A stretch of DNA of 64,000 bases from Pleurotus djamor (Eukaryota; Basidiomycota; Agaricomycetes; Agaricales; Pleurotaceae). Position numbers and translations under genes: made by a program. The notes below the pieces were generated by a model. That model was not told the origin of the DNA, made no database searches, and saw only the letters and a program-made list of their open reading frames with translations. This document shows positions 10,370-21,915 of the stretch, piece by piece. Location: positions 62,001 through 126,000 of the forward strand of contig JAPEVF010000055.1 of the NCBI GenBank assembly GCA_029747585.1, read 5' to 3'. Position 1 is the stretch's first letter. Each line of letters starts with the position of its first letter.

Positions 10370-12434
10370 ATGGGCATCGGAGCTGCGGTCGCTGGTGGTG
10401 CTGACGCTGGATATGGCCACTTGATTGATCCCAGGAGAAAGTGGTATAACAACAGACGGTACGCCCTGCCTCCCAGTTAGGTTGTACATATCTTGACTTA
10501 CCTGTTCTTTCATAGCTTGATTGCTCTCAATGCTTGGATCGTTCTTCTGTAGGTCGCTATACTTGGAATCTCTTACTTTTACTCACTACCACCTTGCCAG
10601 TCTCATTACCTCTTCTAACAATGGTTACGACGGAAGTATGATGAATGGTCTTCAATCCCTTCCTCAATGGACATCATACTTTCATGAGCCGACCGGGAGT
10701 AAATTGGGATTGCTGAATGCCATCCAAGTGAGCTTCCATTTCCTTTCAACGCGCTTATTTCTGCGATTTCATCACATCCCATACGCCATCAGAACATCGG
10801 TTCCCTCGCAGCTTACCCCTTCTCGCCATACCTTGCCGATGGTCTTGGCCGTAGAAAAGCTGTCTTCTTTGGCGCCTTCATCATGTGCATCGCGACGGTT
10901 ATACAAACTGCTTCTCAATCTGTTGGAATGTTCATTGGCGCCAGGTTCTTGATCGGCTTCGGCCTGACCTTCGCTGGTATGTAAACGAAGTTGCGTTTCT
11001 TCATTTGATCGTCCTTCTAATGCTAGAACATCAGCTGGCGCTGCACCTATGTTGGTAACAGAGATTGCCTACCCCTCGCACCGTGCTCCCCTCACATCAA
11101 CGTATAACTCCCTTTGGTATTCTGGTGCGATTGTGTACGTCACTTCGGCCTCGTCGTATCTGCTCCTGAGTATTCACGCTCGTTCCCTAATAGTGCTGCG
11201 TGGAGTACCTTTGGTACCTTCAAAGTCCACAACACTTGGTCTTGGCGCATTCCATCTGCACTTCAGGGTGTTCCCGCCGCACTTCAAGTTCTCCTCATCC
11301 TCTTCGCTCCCGAGTCACCAAGATGGCTCGTAAGCAAGGGACGAGACGATGAGGCTCTGAGGACTCTGGCCTATTATCATGCCGACGGCGATATGTAAGA
11401 GTCCATGTCTTCCGTAGATGTACATATTCTTATCTCACCTCTTACAGCAATGATCCCCTCGTCCAATATGAGTTCACCGAAATCAAGTCGGCTCTATCCT
11501 TTGATTCAGCCGTGGCCGCCCAAGTTGGCTGGAAAACTCTCTTCGCCACACCAGGCAACAGGAAGCGCATGCGTATCATCGTCGCCCTCGCCTTTTTCTC
11601 GCAATGGAGCGGAAACGGATTGGTTTCGTACTACCTCAACAAGGTCTTTACATCCATCGGCATCACGGATCCCACCATCCAAGTAAGCATTTTCGCAGTT
11701 GAATGAAGTTGTGTGGCAAGTCATGCTTACTTAGCGACGCATCTTAGCTTTTGATCAACGGAATCCTCCAAATCTGGAACCTTGGATGGGCCCTACTCGC
11801 CTCCGCTCTTTGCGATCGTCTAGGAAGACGTTTCCTCTTCCTTACATCGGCCATTGGAATGCTGATTTTCTTCACGATGCAAACCGTTTGCTCTGCTCAA
11901 TTTGCCATACATCAGTCAGAACCAGCCGCTCATGCCGTTATTGCTTTCATTTTCCTGTTTTACGCCGCTTACGAGTAAGTTGCCCGGCTTCATCTCAGCA
12001 GAGCGGAGTTAATTGTGTTTTCGTTTTTAGCCTTGCCTTCACGCCTTTGATCGTATCTTATACGGTTGAAATTCTTCCATTCCATTTACGTGCGAAAGGC
12101 TTTACGGTCTTCAACTTTATGATCTCATTATCGCTGATCTTCAATCAATATGTTAATCCGGTGGCCCTCGACGCCATTCAATGGAAATACTATGTGCGTT
12201 GATTCCCTTCTGCCTTCAATGCTTCCGCTCATCATTAGATAGCTTGTCTACTGCTGCTGGATATTATTCGAGCTCGTATTCCTTTACTTCTACGTTGTGG
12301 AAACAAAATATCGCACCCTCGAGGAGACGGCCGCGCTTTTCGATGGAGAAGATGAGACCATCCAGGCGCCAGGGATTGATGAGGATGCAGTTATCACGGA
12401 TGTGAAGGACGACGCTAGTGACGAGAAGGCCTAA
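10370..12434 (+). CDS. MFS sugar transporter, tandem copy 1
   Basis: Ten exons (10370-10458, 10516-10548, 10601-10727, 10793-10976, 11035-11134, 11194-11394, 11448-11682, 11748-11974, 12031-12193, 12243-12434) join to 516 residues. Seen: GYDGSMMNGLQSLPQW after helix 1, ADGLGRRK in the helix 2-3 loop, PESPRWLVSKGRDDEA after helix 6, and RTLEETAALFDGEDE after helix 12, as in fungal lactose/hexose permeases. It should be a plasma-membrane sugar:proton symporter; the sugar is not known. The next gene, 2.6 kb away in the same direction, has the same first nine exon lengths, so the two arose by tandem duplication. The last exon uses the acceptor at 12241-12242, which keeps the frame. Confidence 0.9.
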
Positions 12435-15007
12435 TCTTGTGGTTTATATTTTGCGCTTCGTTTTCTGTATTATTTAGCGGTTTTTCCTCTCTACGTATCT
12501 CCTTCATCGGATCCACTGAACACGACGACTCGCCTGGGCGCCTGGCGGGCGCCTGTGACCATGAGCCGTCCCTTCCTGGTTCATTGCAGAACCACCTTCC
12601 TTCAACGCTTCAACTCCACGACGACTAGCAATGATCGAAAACGATGAATCCCGAGGCGCAGTCGAACTGGTTCCTATAATCGCTCCAGACTCAAGTATAC
12701 TCTGAATGACTCACTATGTAATACGAGCGCACCGAGAACACACGTAGGAACTTGGAAGATGCAGCTCAGGTGCATGACATTCTGGGCCTTGCCGTATTGT
12801 GAGTTTTCGTAGCCGAGGGTATCAGCGGAAGATATAATGCTCATCGGTCAAGGCAGGTCGCGTTCTGGGGGCACCATATGGAGTCTTTGGGGGATGGGAA
12901 ATCCTCTGCCGCCATTGGACTGAAGACCCCCATGTGTCCATCGTGCTCGAGACCTTGACTCTACGGGACCATTATCTTTACTGCGGTTCCAAACGGTCTT
13001 CAAGGTTTCAAGAGGCATAAAAATCGAAATTCAATTCACTCAACCCGATTATAGTGGCCATGTACATACATGTTCATGTCTGCCCTGTTCACTGCAAAAA
13101 TTCTCCGGATTTTTACTCACCATGATTGCCGTACCTGGACATGCCTCTTTCACCGGAGCACGGTTAGCTTCTCCCCCACATCGGTGGCCAACCATCCCCG
13201 GGACCTTGCCTACTGCCACCGATGTTCTTCTCGCCCCTCGTGTCGTTGCCTCCCATCCAGGCCAATCTGCATGTCGAACCATTCTTTTCCAACGTCTAGG
13301 TCGCGTCATCTCGAAGGGGGATCACTTGGAATACTTTTATCGAAGACTTCGTACTCTTTGTAGCCTCAGATTCGACATCATCGATATGGATGGCACCACC
13401 GAGTCGGACGGGGAGTGGATGGGTACCTTGGGTGTTTCCCATGGGCTTCAGGTTCCTGTGTTCGCCGCATAATCTTCGTTGTCAACTCTGTTTCAGAGAG
13501 CGCGTTCTCGGACTCCATTGGAACGCTTTCGACCGTAATCACACTCCTCAAATCCCGACGTTAATGCCACTGATAACATTTTACACCGACTTCGGCTGAA
13601 TTTGTGGTGCTTTATCGCGAATGGTACACTCACTGGGAAGACTCCGGAGAACGATTGACTAGGTTCAAACGGTCAAACTCTTCGAATCACGACCTCTCTC
13701 CGGATGAAGCTTTCGCTGCCAGCACCGTCATCGTTACCCCGATTCTCAGAGGCCCCTTCTTTCTTCGGATTTCTATCATGTCTCCGTTAGGTGGCTTCTG
13801 CATTGAAACAACGGAAATTGCTCCATCGGTTTGATCAGCGCCCGTCGTCCTTCTGCGTTCTCCCATGGGTGCTTTAGTGGTTGGACATCCCCTTCAATGT
13901 CCTTGCTTGGATTGTGTAGCGTCAATGCATCCCACATGTACGCCATCACACCGCTTTAACTCTACTTCATTTCATCAAGAACCCTCCGTATATCCCGGTT
14001 TGCGCACAAGTTCTCATTTACCTAAGCTCCCCGATATTTCCCCTGCGACCTCCTTCGAATCTTCTAATCCCCACCCATGAGCTCCACTTGTTGCGCTCAA
14101 TCTACATCATTCAAGCCACTACCATTCATGATCAATGCCAATACCCCGATGTATCATGAAAACGTGTGGGATCGTCGAGATACGAGCGATAAGACTCGGG
14201 CCCGCACGATAGTTTGAGGGCTTATGGATGGCTAACATTTGAACAGCCTCCGTGCATTTGTCGACCGTCTGCTGGGCGTTCATCCATGGTCTGTAGGCGA
14301 CGTCAAGTCCGCACTTGAAACTGGGCCTCGGATTCCAGAATGGCCAAGCCAATAGCCGACTTTGCCTATTTCAGATCCGCTTCCCGCCTCCACGATTCGG
14401 GTCTTAGCCATTTTTATCTTGACGTTCCGTCACAAGCCCAGGAGTAGTTGCTCGGCGAAACCTGCGGAGGTCCAAATTCGTAGGCGAAGGTCCCTCCCCA
14501 GTGCCAGTCTGATACCGGCTCTCTCGATGTACTCATCCCCATTCTCTCTTATCACCGCTCGATGCTTTCGGTAATCGTCACTCGGATGCAAGTTCTACGT
14601 TTGACCTAACCTTCCAAGTCTTCACCCTCGTCACCTACGATCGAGTGGCTCAGGAAACATGGGTTTAATAACCTGCCTCACTTTCAACTCTCTGTTCATA
14701 TTCGGTCCGTCAGGCTTACCGTGGGAACCGGTTTTAGGCGTCGCCTGTCGACCTCCTCCATCCAGAACATAGGTACACGCGACAAGGAAGACCCGATCCC
14801 AGTAGCCTGCTTGCGCCTCCAGAAGTTTAGGAGAATTGGCGGAGAATCTCACGAGAAAACATTGGTGTCAATTGATTTTTTTCCTGTCAGAGATCGGATT
14901 CCCCGTATCTTCGAAGGAGTTTATAAAGACCATCATGGCTTCCTCGCTGATAGGTTATCAGTCACATTTCCCCACTTCCTCGTTGATCCCACCACTATAT
15001 CCTCATC
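12435..15007. other. 2.6 kb spacer between tandem transporters
   Basis: No full gene was found. Minus-strand fragments between 14.12 and 14.85 kb look coding-like (for example ENGDEYIERAGIRLALGRD, then GYWDRVFLVACTYVLDG) but are interrupted by stops and lie in different frames, so they may be a decayed gene. Plus-strand frames at 13.1-13.9 kb have no recognisable features. The last 100 bp is the promoter of the next gene. Confidence 0.4.
14922..14927 (+). promoter_or_regulatory. TATA box of transporter copy 2
   Basis: TATAAA lies 86 bp upstream of the ATG at 15008, a typical fungal spacing. Confidence 0.45.
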
Positions 15008-17084
15008 ATGGGTGCTGGAGGAGCAGTTCATGCTGGTAACGACGGCGGATACGCCCATCTCATCGACCCACGGCGGACGTGGTATAACAATAAGCGGTGT
15101 GTCCTAATACTTCCCAAAAACTGGTTTTTGCAGCTACTCACGAACGACCAAATATCTAGTATTATTATCCTGAACGCCTGGATTTTCCTTCTGTAAATAG
15201 CCCGTATTGGCTCACACGCGTCATGGAAACTTATTGCGCTTACCCCTTAGCCTTGTCACCTCTTCTACGAATGGATACGATGGAAGTATGATGAACGGTC
15301 TTCAATCCCTCCCTCAGTGGAGGGACTACTTCAACAGACCATCAGGCGGCATGTTGGGCCTCCTAAACGCTATCCAAGTAAGCTTGCTCCCTTCGATCAT
15401 CCTTGTATTCGTCTGATCGATCAAATGTAAAAAAGAATATTGGAAGTCTGGCCGCCTACCCCTTCTCTCCCTATATCTCTGACGGTCTCGGCCGTAAATC
15501 TGCTATTTTCCTTGGCGCCTCACTCATGTGTATCGCCACTGTCATCCAAACGGCTGCCCAGTCCGTTGGCATGTTCATCGGTGCTCGCTTTTTGATCGGC
15601 TTTGGACTCACCTTCGCTGGTAAGAACTATTTTTCGTCCTACTGAATTAAACTGACGGTTTAAACCCTAGCTGGAGCTGCGCCTATGTTGGTCACTGAGA
15701 TCTCATATCCTACATACCGTGCCCCACTCACCTCGACCTATAACTCACTCTGGTATTCGGGTGCGATCGTGTAAGAATCATTTCTCGATCATTTAGACCT
15801 CTCTTCCTTACCCAACGAATATACAGTGCTGCCTGGAGTACCTTTGGTACCTTCCGAATTCCCAACACCTGGTCATGGCGCATTCCGTCTGCTCTCCAGG
15901 GTATTCCCTCCGTCGCTCAGGTCCTCCTTATCTGGTTTGCACCCGAGTCGCCCCGTTGGCTCGTCAGCAAAGGAAAGGAAGATCAAGCCCTAAAGATTCT
16001 GGCTTATTATCATGCCGATGGCAATGCGTGAGTGGCCTACATAGCCTTCTTTCATTCATTTCTCATCGGCTCTATTCAAACCAGCAATGACCCTCTCGTT
16101 CAATACGAATTCAACGAAATCAAGAACGCCATTGAGCTCGATCGCACCGTTGCTGCCAACGTTGGATGGAAATCCCTCTTCAGCACTGCTGGAAACAGGA
16201 GACGCATGCGCATCATCGTTGCTCTTGCCTTCTTCTCCCAGTGGTCCGGAAATGGTCTTGTTTCCTACTACCTTAACAGAGTGTTCGACTCCATTGGTAT
16301 CACGGACCCCACCATCCAGGTAAGGATGACTCAACAGAGTGTCGACCTCGCTAATTGTGCCCGCTGATAGCTTCTCATCAATGGTATCCTTCAAATCTGG
16401 AACTTGGCCTGGGCTCTTTTGGCCTCCTTCCTCGTTGAACGCATCGGTCGCCGCATCCTCTTCCTAACGTCCACCGTTGGCATGGTCATATTTTTCACCA
16501 TGCAAACCGTTTGCTCTGCCCAATTCGCTATTCATGGAACCGATGCCGCGGCCCACGCCGTTATCGCGTTCATCTTCCTCTTCTACGCTTCTTATGAGTG
16601 TGTCTGTTTGGTGTCTTCTTCTGTCGACTTTACTCATGACCCACTTTCAGTCTCGCCTTCACGCCCCTCATCGTATCATATACGGTCGAAATTTTACCCT
16701 TCTCCATTCGTGCGAAGGGCTTCACGATCTTCAACTTCTCGGTATCTTTGTCTATCATCTTCAATCAATACGTCAACCCGGTTGCCCTTGATGCCATCCA
16801 GTGGAGATACTATGTACGCCTCCACCTCTAAATGACCCAACTCACCGCTCATTTTTGCAATTTCATAGATCGTATACTGCTGTTGGCTAGCCTTCGAAAC
16901 CGTCTTTGTATACTTCTTCATCATCGAGACGAAGAACCGCACTCTCGAAGAGACCGCTGCATTGTTCGACGGTGAGGAGGCCTCAGACGTCATCGCAGCT
17001 TCACCTTCGGACATCCGATACGACGGTGACAAAGAAGACAAATCCGCTGGCTCTTCCAGCGAGAACATCCCTGCCAAAGCGTAA
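15008..17084 (+). CDS. MFS sugar transporter, tandem copy 2
   Basis: Ten exons (15008-15096, 15160-15192, 15251-15377, 15436-15619, 15671-15770, 15827-16027, 16085-16319, 16371-16597, 16651-16813, 16869-17084) join to 524 residues. Motifs match copy 1: GYDGSMMNGLQSLPQW, SDGLGRKS, PESPRWLVSKGKED, and RTLEETAALFDGEE. Exon lengths 89, 33, 127, 184, 100, 201, 235, 227 and 163 are identical to copy 1; only the last exon, which encodes the hydrophilic C-terminal tail, differs in length and sequence. That tail is acidic and Ser-rich and could carry regulatory or turnover signals. Function is proton-coupled sugar uptake by family; specificity is unknown. Confidence 0.91.
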
Positions 17085-18303
17085 TTTAAGGACCTAATAC
17101 TCACTACTCTAGACCATTTCGCAATCTGTTTTCACCACCATGTACTTGTCAATGTTGTATGTACTTCGCTTTCCATTCGCAGTTCATTCTCCTTTGTTCT
17201 TTGTAACTCATCCCCTGGTTGGCTTTGGACATGGTTGTAGTTGTACGTTTTACGCGATCTACCGTCACCATTACCACACCACATTCCTCACAAATAAGAA
17301 AAACATCTTGTAAAATATTTATTCGTACTTTTACACGGTGTATCCATCATAATCAATACGAGGCCAGGCCCTGTCACTCACAGTATTGAACCAAGATGTA
17401 AACTGAAATCCTCCCTTGAGGCCCAGACTGCTGAGATCTTGGCGACTCTTGGACTGCCTCCCAAGACTCATGGCTACGGATTTAAGAAGTTGGATAAATG
17501 CGTTCACGCTTTGCTCGAGCTGCGCATTTCTAGGGCATCATGAGATGTCGCGGTACGTACTGATAGAGACCACATGCTTCCTACCTGTTAAACGGTTAAA
17601 CGAAGGTGAATGTGTGGTACTGGCTCGGGCAATTCCATTCAACATCTATCGCCCTCTGGTTGCGGTCGTCCGAAAACTGGGCCGAACCGCTGGGTTTCGA
17701 TCGTTCCACGAGTCACTTTCCGCAGCTGGACGTTCGCTCGGTGACGCGGAGGCAATAGACCACAGATCAATGGATGAACCTCCAGGTAGTCATGTCCGAC
17801 GCAGCGATAGCCCGTATCTGTGGCTCGATATACCACCGCTCCGACAGGCTCCACTCAAATCTCCATCCACTCATTCGCAAGGAATGATCTTACGTGTTAC
17901 AGCCGAGATAGACCCTTTGTCACTTTGTCACTGACCAGTCGTCGTCTGTCTTACGCTGTTGAAGTCGGTCTCTGTGAGTTTGTCTCTCGATTGGAAAAAG
18001 GTAAATCTGATGAGGCTTGCAGCTGAACTCTCCAGAGGGTGACAGTGCCTTTCGGACCGACTCTTGGGAAATAGGGAAGAAAGGGGCGGCCCCTAGGGCA
18101 AGAATCACGCTCGTTGGTCTTGACGCGGCCGCGTCAACTCAGGTCCTCTTATTACTACTAGAGTAGTACCGCCAATTGACCACTCTCAATGAAGTGAGTA
18201 CAACATTATTATACATATTCTGTCACTAAAGCAGCTAGACCAGCACCATCAATCATCCCCCGAGACCTATTCAATACTAATCACAACCGTTTACACGATA
18301 TCT
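17085..18303. other. Intergenic, convergent 3' flanks
   Basis: Lies between the 3' ends of transporter copy 2 (plus) and the first of three minus-strand paralogues. The 172-residue open frame at 17416-17934 has no recognisable features and is probably chance. The first 250 bp may be 3' untranslated sequence. Confidence 0.45.
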
Positions 18304-19495
18304 TCAGTCAGTTGCTCGCTTCTTACGCGGGCTCTCGCTATCACTCCACGAAGAGTCGGCCTTGCGTTTGCTCGGAGGACTTTGTATGGTAAAAAATGGC
18401 TTTCCAGGGCGGATAATGGCGATGTTGCGGACATTGGCGGTAAACACGTCGGCCATCTTGTATCTGAAGAAATGATGGACGAGTGTGAACTTGATCGCCA
18501 CGGTTGCTCCTCGGAGCCGCCCGTAGTACTCGAGAGGTGGTACGGGATTCCCGTGCTCATCGAATAAGGGCAGTGGATCGATTTTGTGGGTATTTGCGTG
18601 TTTGAGAGCCTCCCACTTGTCTTTGACCGCGGAGCCTGACACAGGCCAATTATCGAAGTGCCAGACTACGAAAACCGTTATTAGGGCTGCTACCAGGTCG
18701 CGGAGTATATAACACGCCACTCACCTGGCAGTGTATTCTGCTTGTCGTTCTCACCCTCGGACTCTCCATCCGCCCCATTTGAACGCAGCTCCTAATGAAA
18801 ATCAGCGCGCCCGCACGACACGATACATCAAGCGATCACATTACCTTGAACAACGCATGTCGCATCTTCAGCCTCGCCACACCATCGTCTCCTTTGGGGA
18901 GAAGGAAACCCTCCCGACTTGTGTTTTCCTTCGCTGCTTCGGATATGATATCTTTGACGTTGGAGACACAGGCCGCCCAGTCCTGCTCGTAATCATCGCA
19001 GACCACCGGCTCTGCTATGAACGACATTTTTGTATCACATAATCTCGGCGTCGCGCCACTGGGGTACACTTGTTGTCCCCTCCAACAGCCATCTGGCGCG
19101 ACCCAAAGATTATCCTCACACACCCGAGCAACAATGCTGAGCACGGCACGCTCCCGAACCATTGGGTAGACTGAAGCGTTGGGGTTTTCGGGAGCCTTTG
19201 TGACAAGTTGCCTCTTGAAGCCATCTGAGTAAACCCACTCCACAGACTCGCTCGTCGACGCGCTGCCTAGGTAATAAGAGTCTGGTTCCTCTTTCAGGAG
19301 CGTTCGAGAGTGATTTGGACCGGCACTTTGCTTTGCTGGAACCGTGGTGGTTGCGTCCAAAGCAAGTGGGACGGTGGTCGCGTGCGGCGAAGGGGGAGCA
19401 AGAGAGGGTTCCGGAGTGTCTTGGTCGCCATCTAGAGCAGTATCTTTCTGTGTCAAGGTGCCGACTGAAGTTGGTGATTCGTAGTCGGGGGCCAT
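18304..19495 (-). CDS. Tandem nuclear-type paralogue 1 (unknown family)
   Basis: Three exons in plus coordinates (18845-19495, 18725-18791, 18304-18665) join to 359 residues. No known domain recognised. Order seen: a Pro/Ser/Thr-rich N-terminus of about 70 residues; a block from DSYYLGSASTSESVEW through AVLSIVARVCEDNLWV, KMSFIAEPVVCDDYEQDW and GFLLPKGDDGVARLKMRHALF; a short acidic linker in exon 2; a second block from WHFDNWPV through DPLPLFDEHGNPVPP and GATVAIKFTLVHHFF; and a basic tail SPRKKRATD preceded by PPSKRK, a probable bipartite nuclear signal. The start is the ATG at 19495, which matches the exon 1 starts of its two neighbours. It belongs to a head-to-tail array of three. A nuclear role is inferred only from the tail. 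Confidence 0.8.
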
Positions 19496-19531
19496 GGTGG
19501 GGAGCAATGCCAGGATGCTAGGGCTGCCTCC

Positions 19532-19540
19532 CTTTTATAC
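19532..19540 (-). promoter_or_regulatory. TATA box of paralogue 1
   Basis: On the minus strand this reads GTATAAAAG, about 40 bp upstream of the ATG. The preceding GCCTCCCTT stretch recurs at 23121-23129 near the TATA-like sequence of paralogue 3, so the core promoters appear to have been duplicated with the genes. Confidence 0.45.
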
Positions 19541-20078
19541 CATTTTTACATTGTCCATACGCGCCAAAGGATGAAACTCTGCTGCCAGAGATCGGTGTGA
19601 ACTTATATGGTGAGCGACTCGCCTAGCCGGAAGGCTGAGATCGACTGGTATGGACTAAACCAGGCCCATTGAGGCGATGAATGGCCCCGAGTCACTGTGA
19701 CTCATACAATCATCGGAGCACCACTCAAACGCCGCCGTCCAATTCTTCTAAGTATGAATGTTACATCCAAAAACCTGGAACTCGAAATTGCAGGAAAGGC
19801 AGGTACGGCCCAGCTTGGCACATATCTCCTATTCAATCGCGTGACATGTTCAACAATGGCACGTGAGCAGCACTCACTGATCACGTTACCGTTGCGCCGT
19901 CGTGCAGCCTTTCACTTCTCAACTTCCTGTTACAAGTTACCACTTTACAAACAACCCAGAAGAATACCAGCGAAGGAAACGGCTATATAACGATAAACCC
20001 CTCAAGTACTGCTACTGCTGGCTACCAGAATCAGAGCCATTGAGATGTATCCCAAATTCAACTGTAAGCAGCATACCT

Positions 20079-21297
20079 TCATTCATATGCCCGCTTCTTA
20101 CTAGGGCTCCCACCGCCGCTCCGCATAGAATACTTGCGCTTTCTCGACGGACTTTGAACGACGACCTTGGGTTTTGGCTTTGCGGGACTGATGATGTCGA
20201 TATTGACAATATCAGCGGCAAACGAGTCGAAATTCTTGTTTTTGATAAAATGATGGACGAGCATGAACTTTATCGCTACCGTTGCGCCTTGGAGGCGCTT
20301 GCGATATTCGTTTGGCGATACAAGCTTGCCATCCTCACCGAATAGTGGCAAGGGGTTGAGTTGGTGAGTTTTTGCTTCCTTGAGAGTCTCCAATGCATCT
20401 TGGGCGGATGCTCGTACGGGCCAATTGTCAAAAGACCACGCTGTTCGAAGACGTTAACCAGAGCGGCTACTCAGTGGAGACTTGATAGGCAACTGACTTG
20501 CTAAATCTGTCCGCTCATCATTCTCGCCCTCGGGATCTTCATCTTCTGCTTGGGATTCAGAATCGTCCACTTCCTAATGAGCCCGATCAGCAGCAGTAGC
20601 GACATGGCGCACGACACGACACGCGGAAATATCAGCTTACCGAGAAAATTGCATGCCGAAATTTCAGCTTCGACAACCCATCTATTCCTTTTGGGAGAAG
20701 GAAACCCGAACGAAGCGAGTTTCTCGACGCCACTTTCCCTTGGATGGCTCCTGCGTTGGTGATGTAGGCCATCCAATCCTGTTCGTAGCCGTCACAGACC
20801 ACTGGCTCCACCATGAAAGACATCTTGATATCTTCAAACCTTGACATCCTGCCATCTGGGTATGCCTTTGGGCCCGACCAAAAACCGTCTGTTGCAACCC
20901 AAAGATCCTTTTCGCTCACGCAAGCAACGATGCTGAGCACGGCTGGCTCCTGAACTACCGTTTCGACCGCATTGTCGGGATTGTTGGTTGCTTCTTTGTC
21001 GACGGCCTCTCCACCAACGGCGGCAATCAGCGCAGTCGACTTTCCAACAAGCCGGTCCGTGTGGCCATCACGAATCCATTCCAACGACTCGCTCATTGAC
21101 GCACTACCTAGATAAACGGAATCTGGGTTCTCTTTCAAAAGAGCTCGAAACTGGCTTGGACTGAGGCTTTGGCTGGTTAGAACTGGGAGAGTAGTGTCGC
21201 ATGCAGGTGGCGTGGAGGGTGCGACGGCGACCTGGTCATCTAGTGTGATAGCCTTGGGTGTCGAAGGGGAAGATGGACTCGGAGCTGGTGAGGTCAT
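20079..21297 (-). CDS. Tandem nuclear-type paralogue 2 (unknown family)
   Basis: Three exons in plus coordinates (20641-21297, 20498-20573, 20079-20440) join to 364 residues. It shares the paralogue layout: Ser/Pro-rich N-terminus, DSVYLGSASMSESLEW, AVLSIVACVSEKDLWVA, KMSFMVEPVVCDGYEQDW, GFLLPKGIDGLSKLKFRHAIF, a linker rich in Glu/Asp, WSFDNWPV, NPLPLFGEDGKLVSP, GATVAIKFMLVHHFI and a basic end SPSKKRAYE after SRKRKYS. The open frame extends 23 codons upstream of the ATG at 21297, but this start aligns with those of the other copies. The exon 2 donor is GTCAGT; a GCAAGT three bases upstream would break the frame. Function unknown. Confidence 0.8.
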
Positions 21298-21536
21298 GCT
21301 AGCGCTAGCAATGTCAAGAGGGTAAGTGGTTCTTGACCTTATAAACCGTGCAATACGCGGCCTCATGAGGCATCTTCCATCTCAGCAGGCATAAGTTCTA
21401 TGGCAAGGTGGATCTGCGCTAGAACAATGATTCATGAACACTGCGCTAAGGAAGCCTGAGAGAAAAAACCTGCGTATGATGAAGAAACGCGATAAACTTA
21501 GAACTCGAAGGGGTCGTGCACTCGATTCGGCCGATC

Positions 21537-21560
21537 GCGTCGCGTTATTTGGCACCAGGA
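21537..21560. repeat. Intergenic duplicated motif, copy a
   Basis: A 24-base segment here matches 23282-23305 at 21 of 24 positions (both begin GCGTCGCGT and end CCAGGA). Each lies upstream of one of the tandem paralogues (2 and 3), which suggests the whole gene-plus-flank unit was duplicated. Confidence 0.5.
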
Positions 21561-21915
21561 CAAAGATGATACTTAAACTGACAATTACGATCTAACACAC
21601 GATCTAACACACGAGTTGAGCGCATGCCTCGAGTTGGCCTCGAGGTAGATCTAGTGGCGATCCTCAAACATGCAATGACTCGAAGCTCGTAGGCTTACGT
21701 CAACACTCATAAAGTCACGTCGCGTCTTTCAAGTTCGCAGGTCAATAACCGTGTAGGACGAGATTGCATGAAAATTATATTCCTTCGTGACCGTAATCCC
21801 AACCAAACTTATACTCGTCCTACTATTGCGACTACAGGTTGCGACCACAGGAATCCAATACCATATGAACTGATCATAATCAATTTCTTCTTCAAGTCCC
21901 TCAAAGAATTTTCGG

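Noticed and set aside
17416..17934. 172-codon open frame on the plus strand between a transporter and the paralogue array
   Set aside because: No hydrophobic core pattern, no recognisable motif, and it lies in a convergent 3' flank; likely chance.
20494..20503. GC donor (GCAAGT) for exon 2 of paralogue 2
   Set aside because: It leaves the wrong phase; the GTCAGT a few bases on gives the family-consistent WSFDNWPV join.
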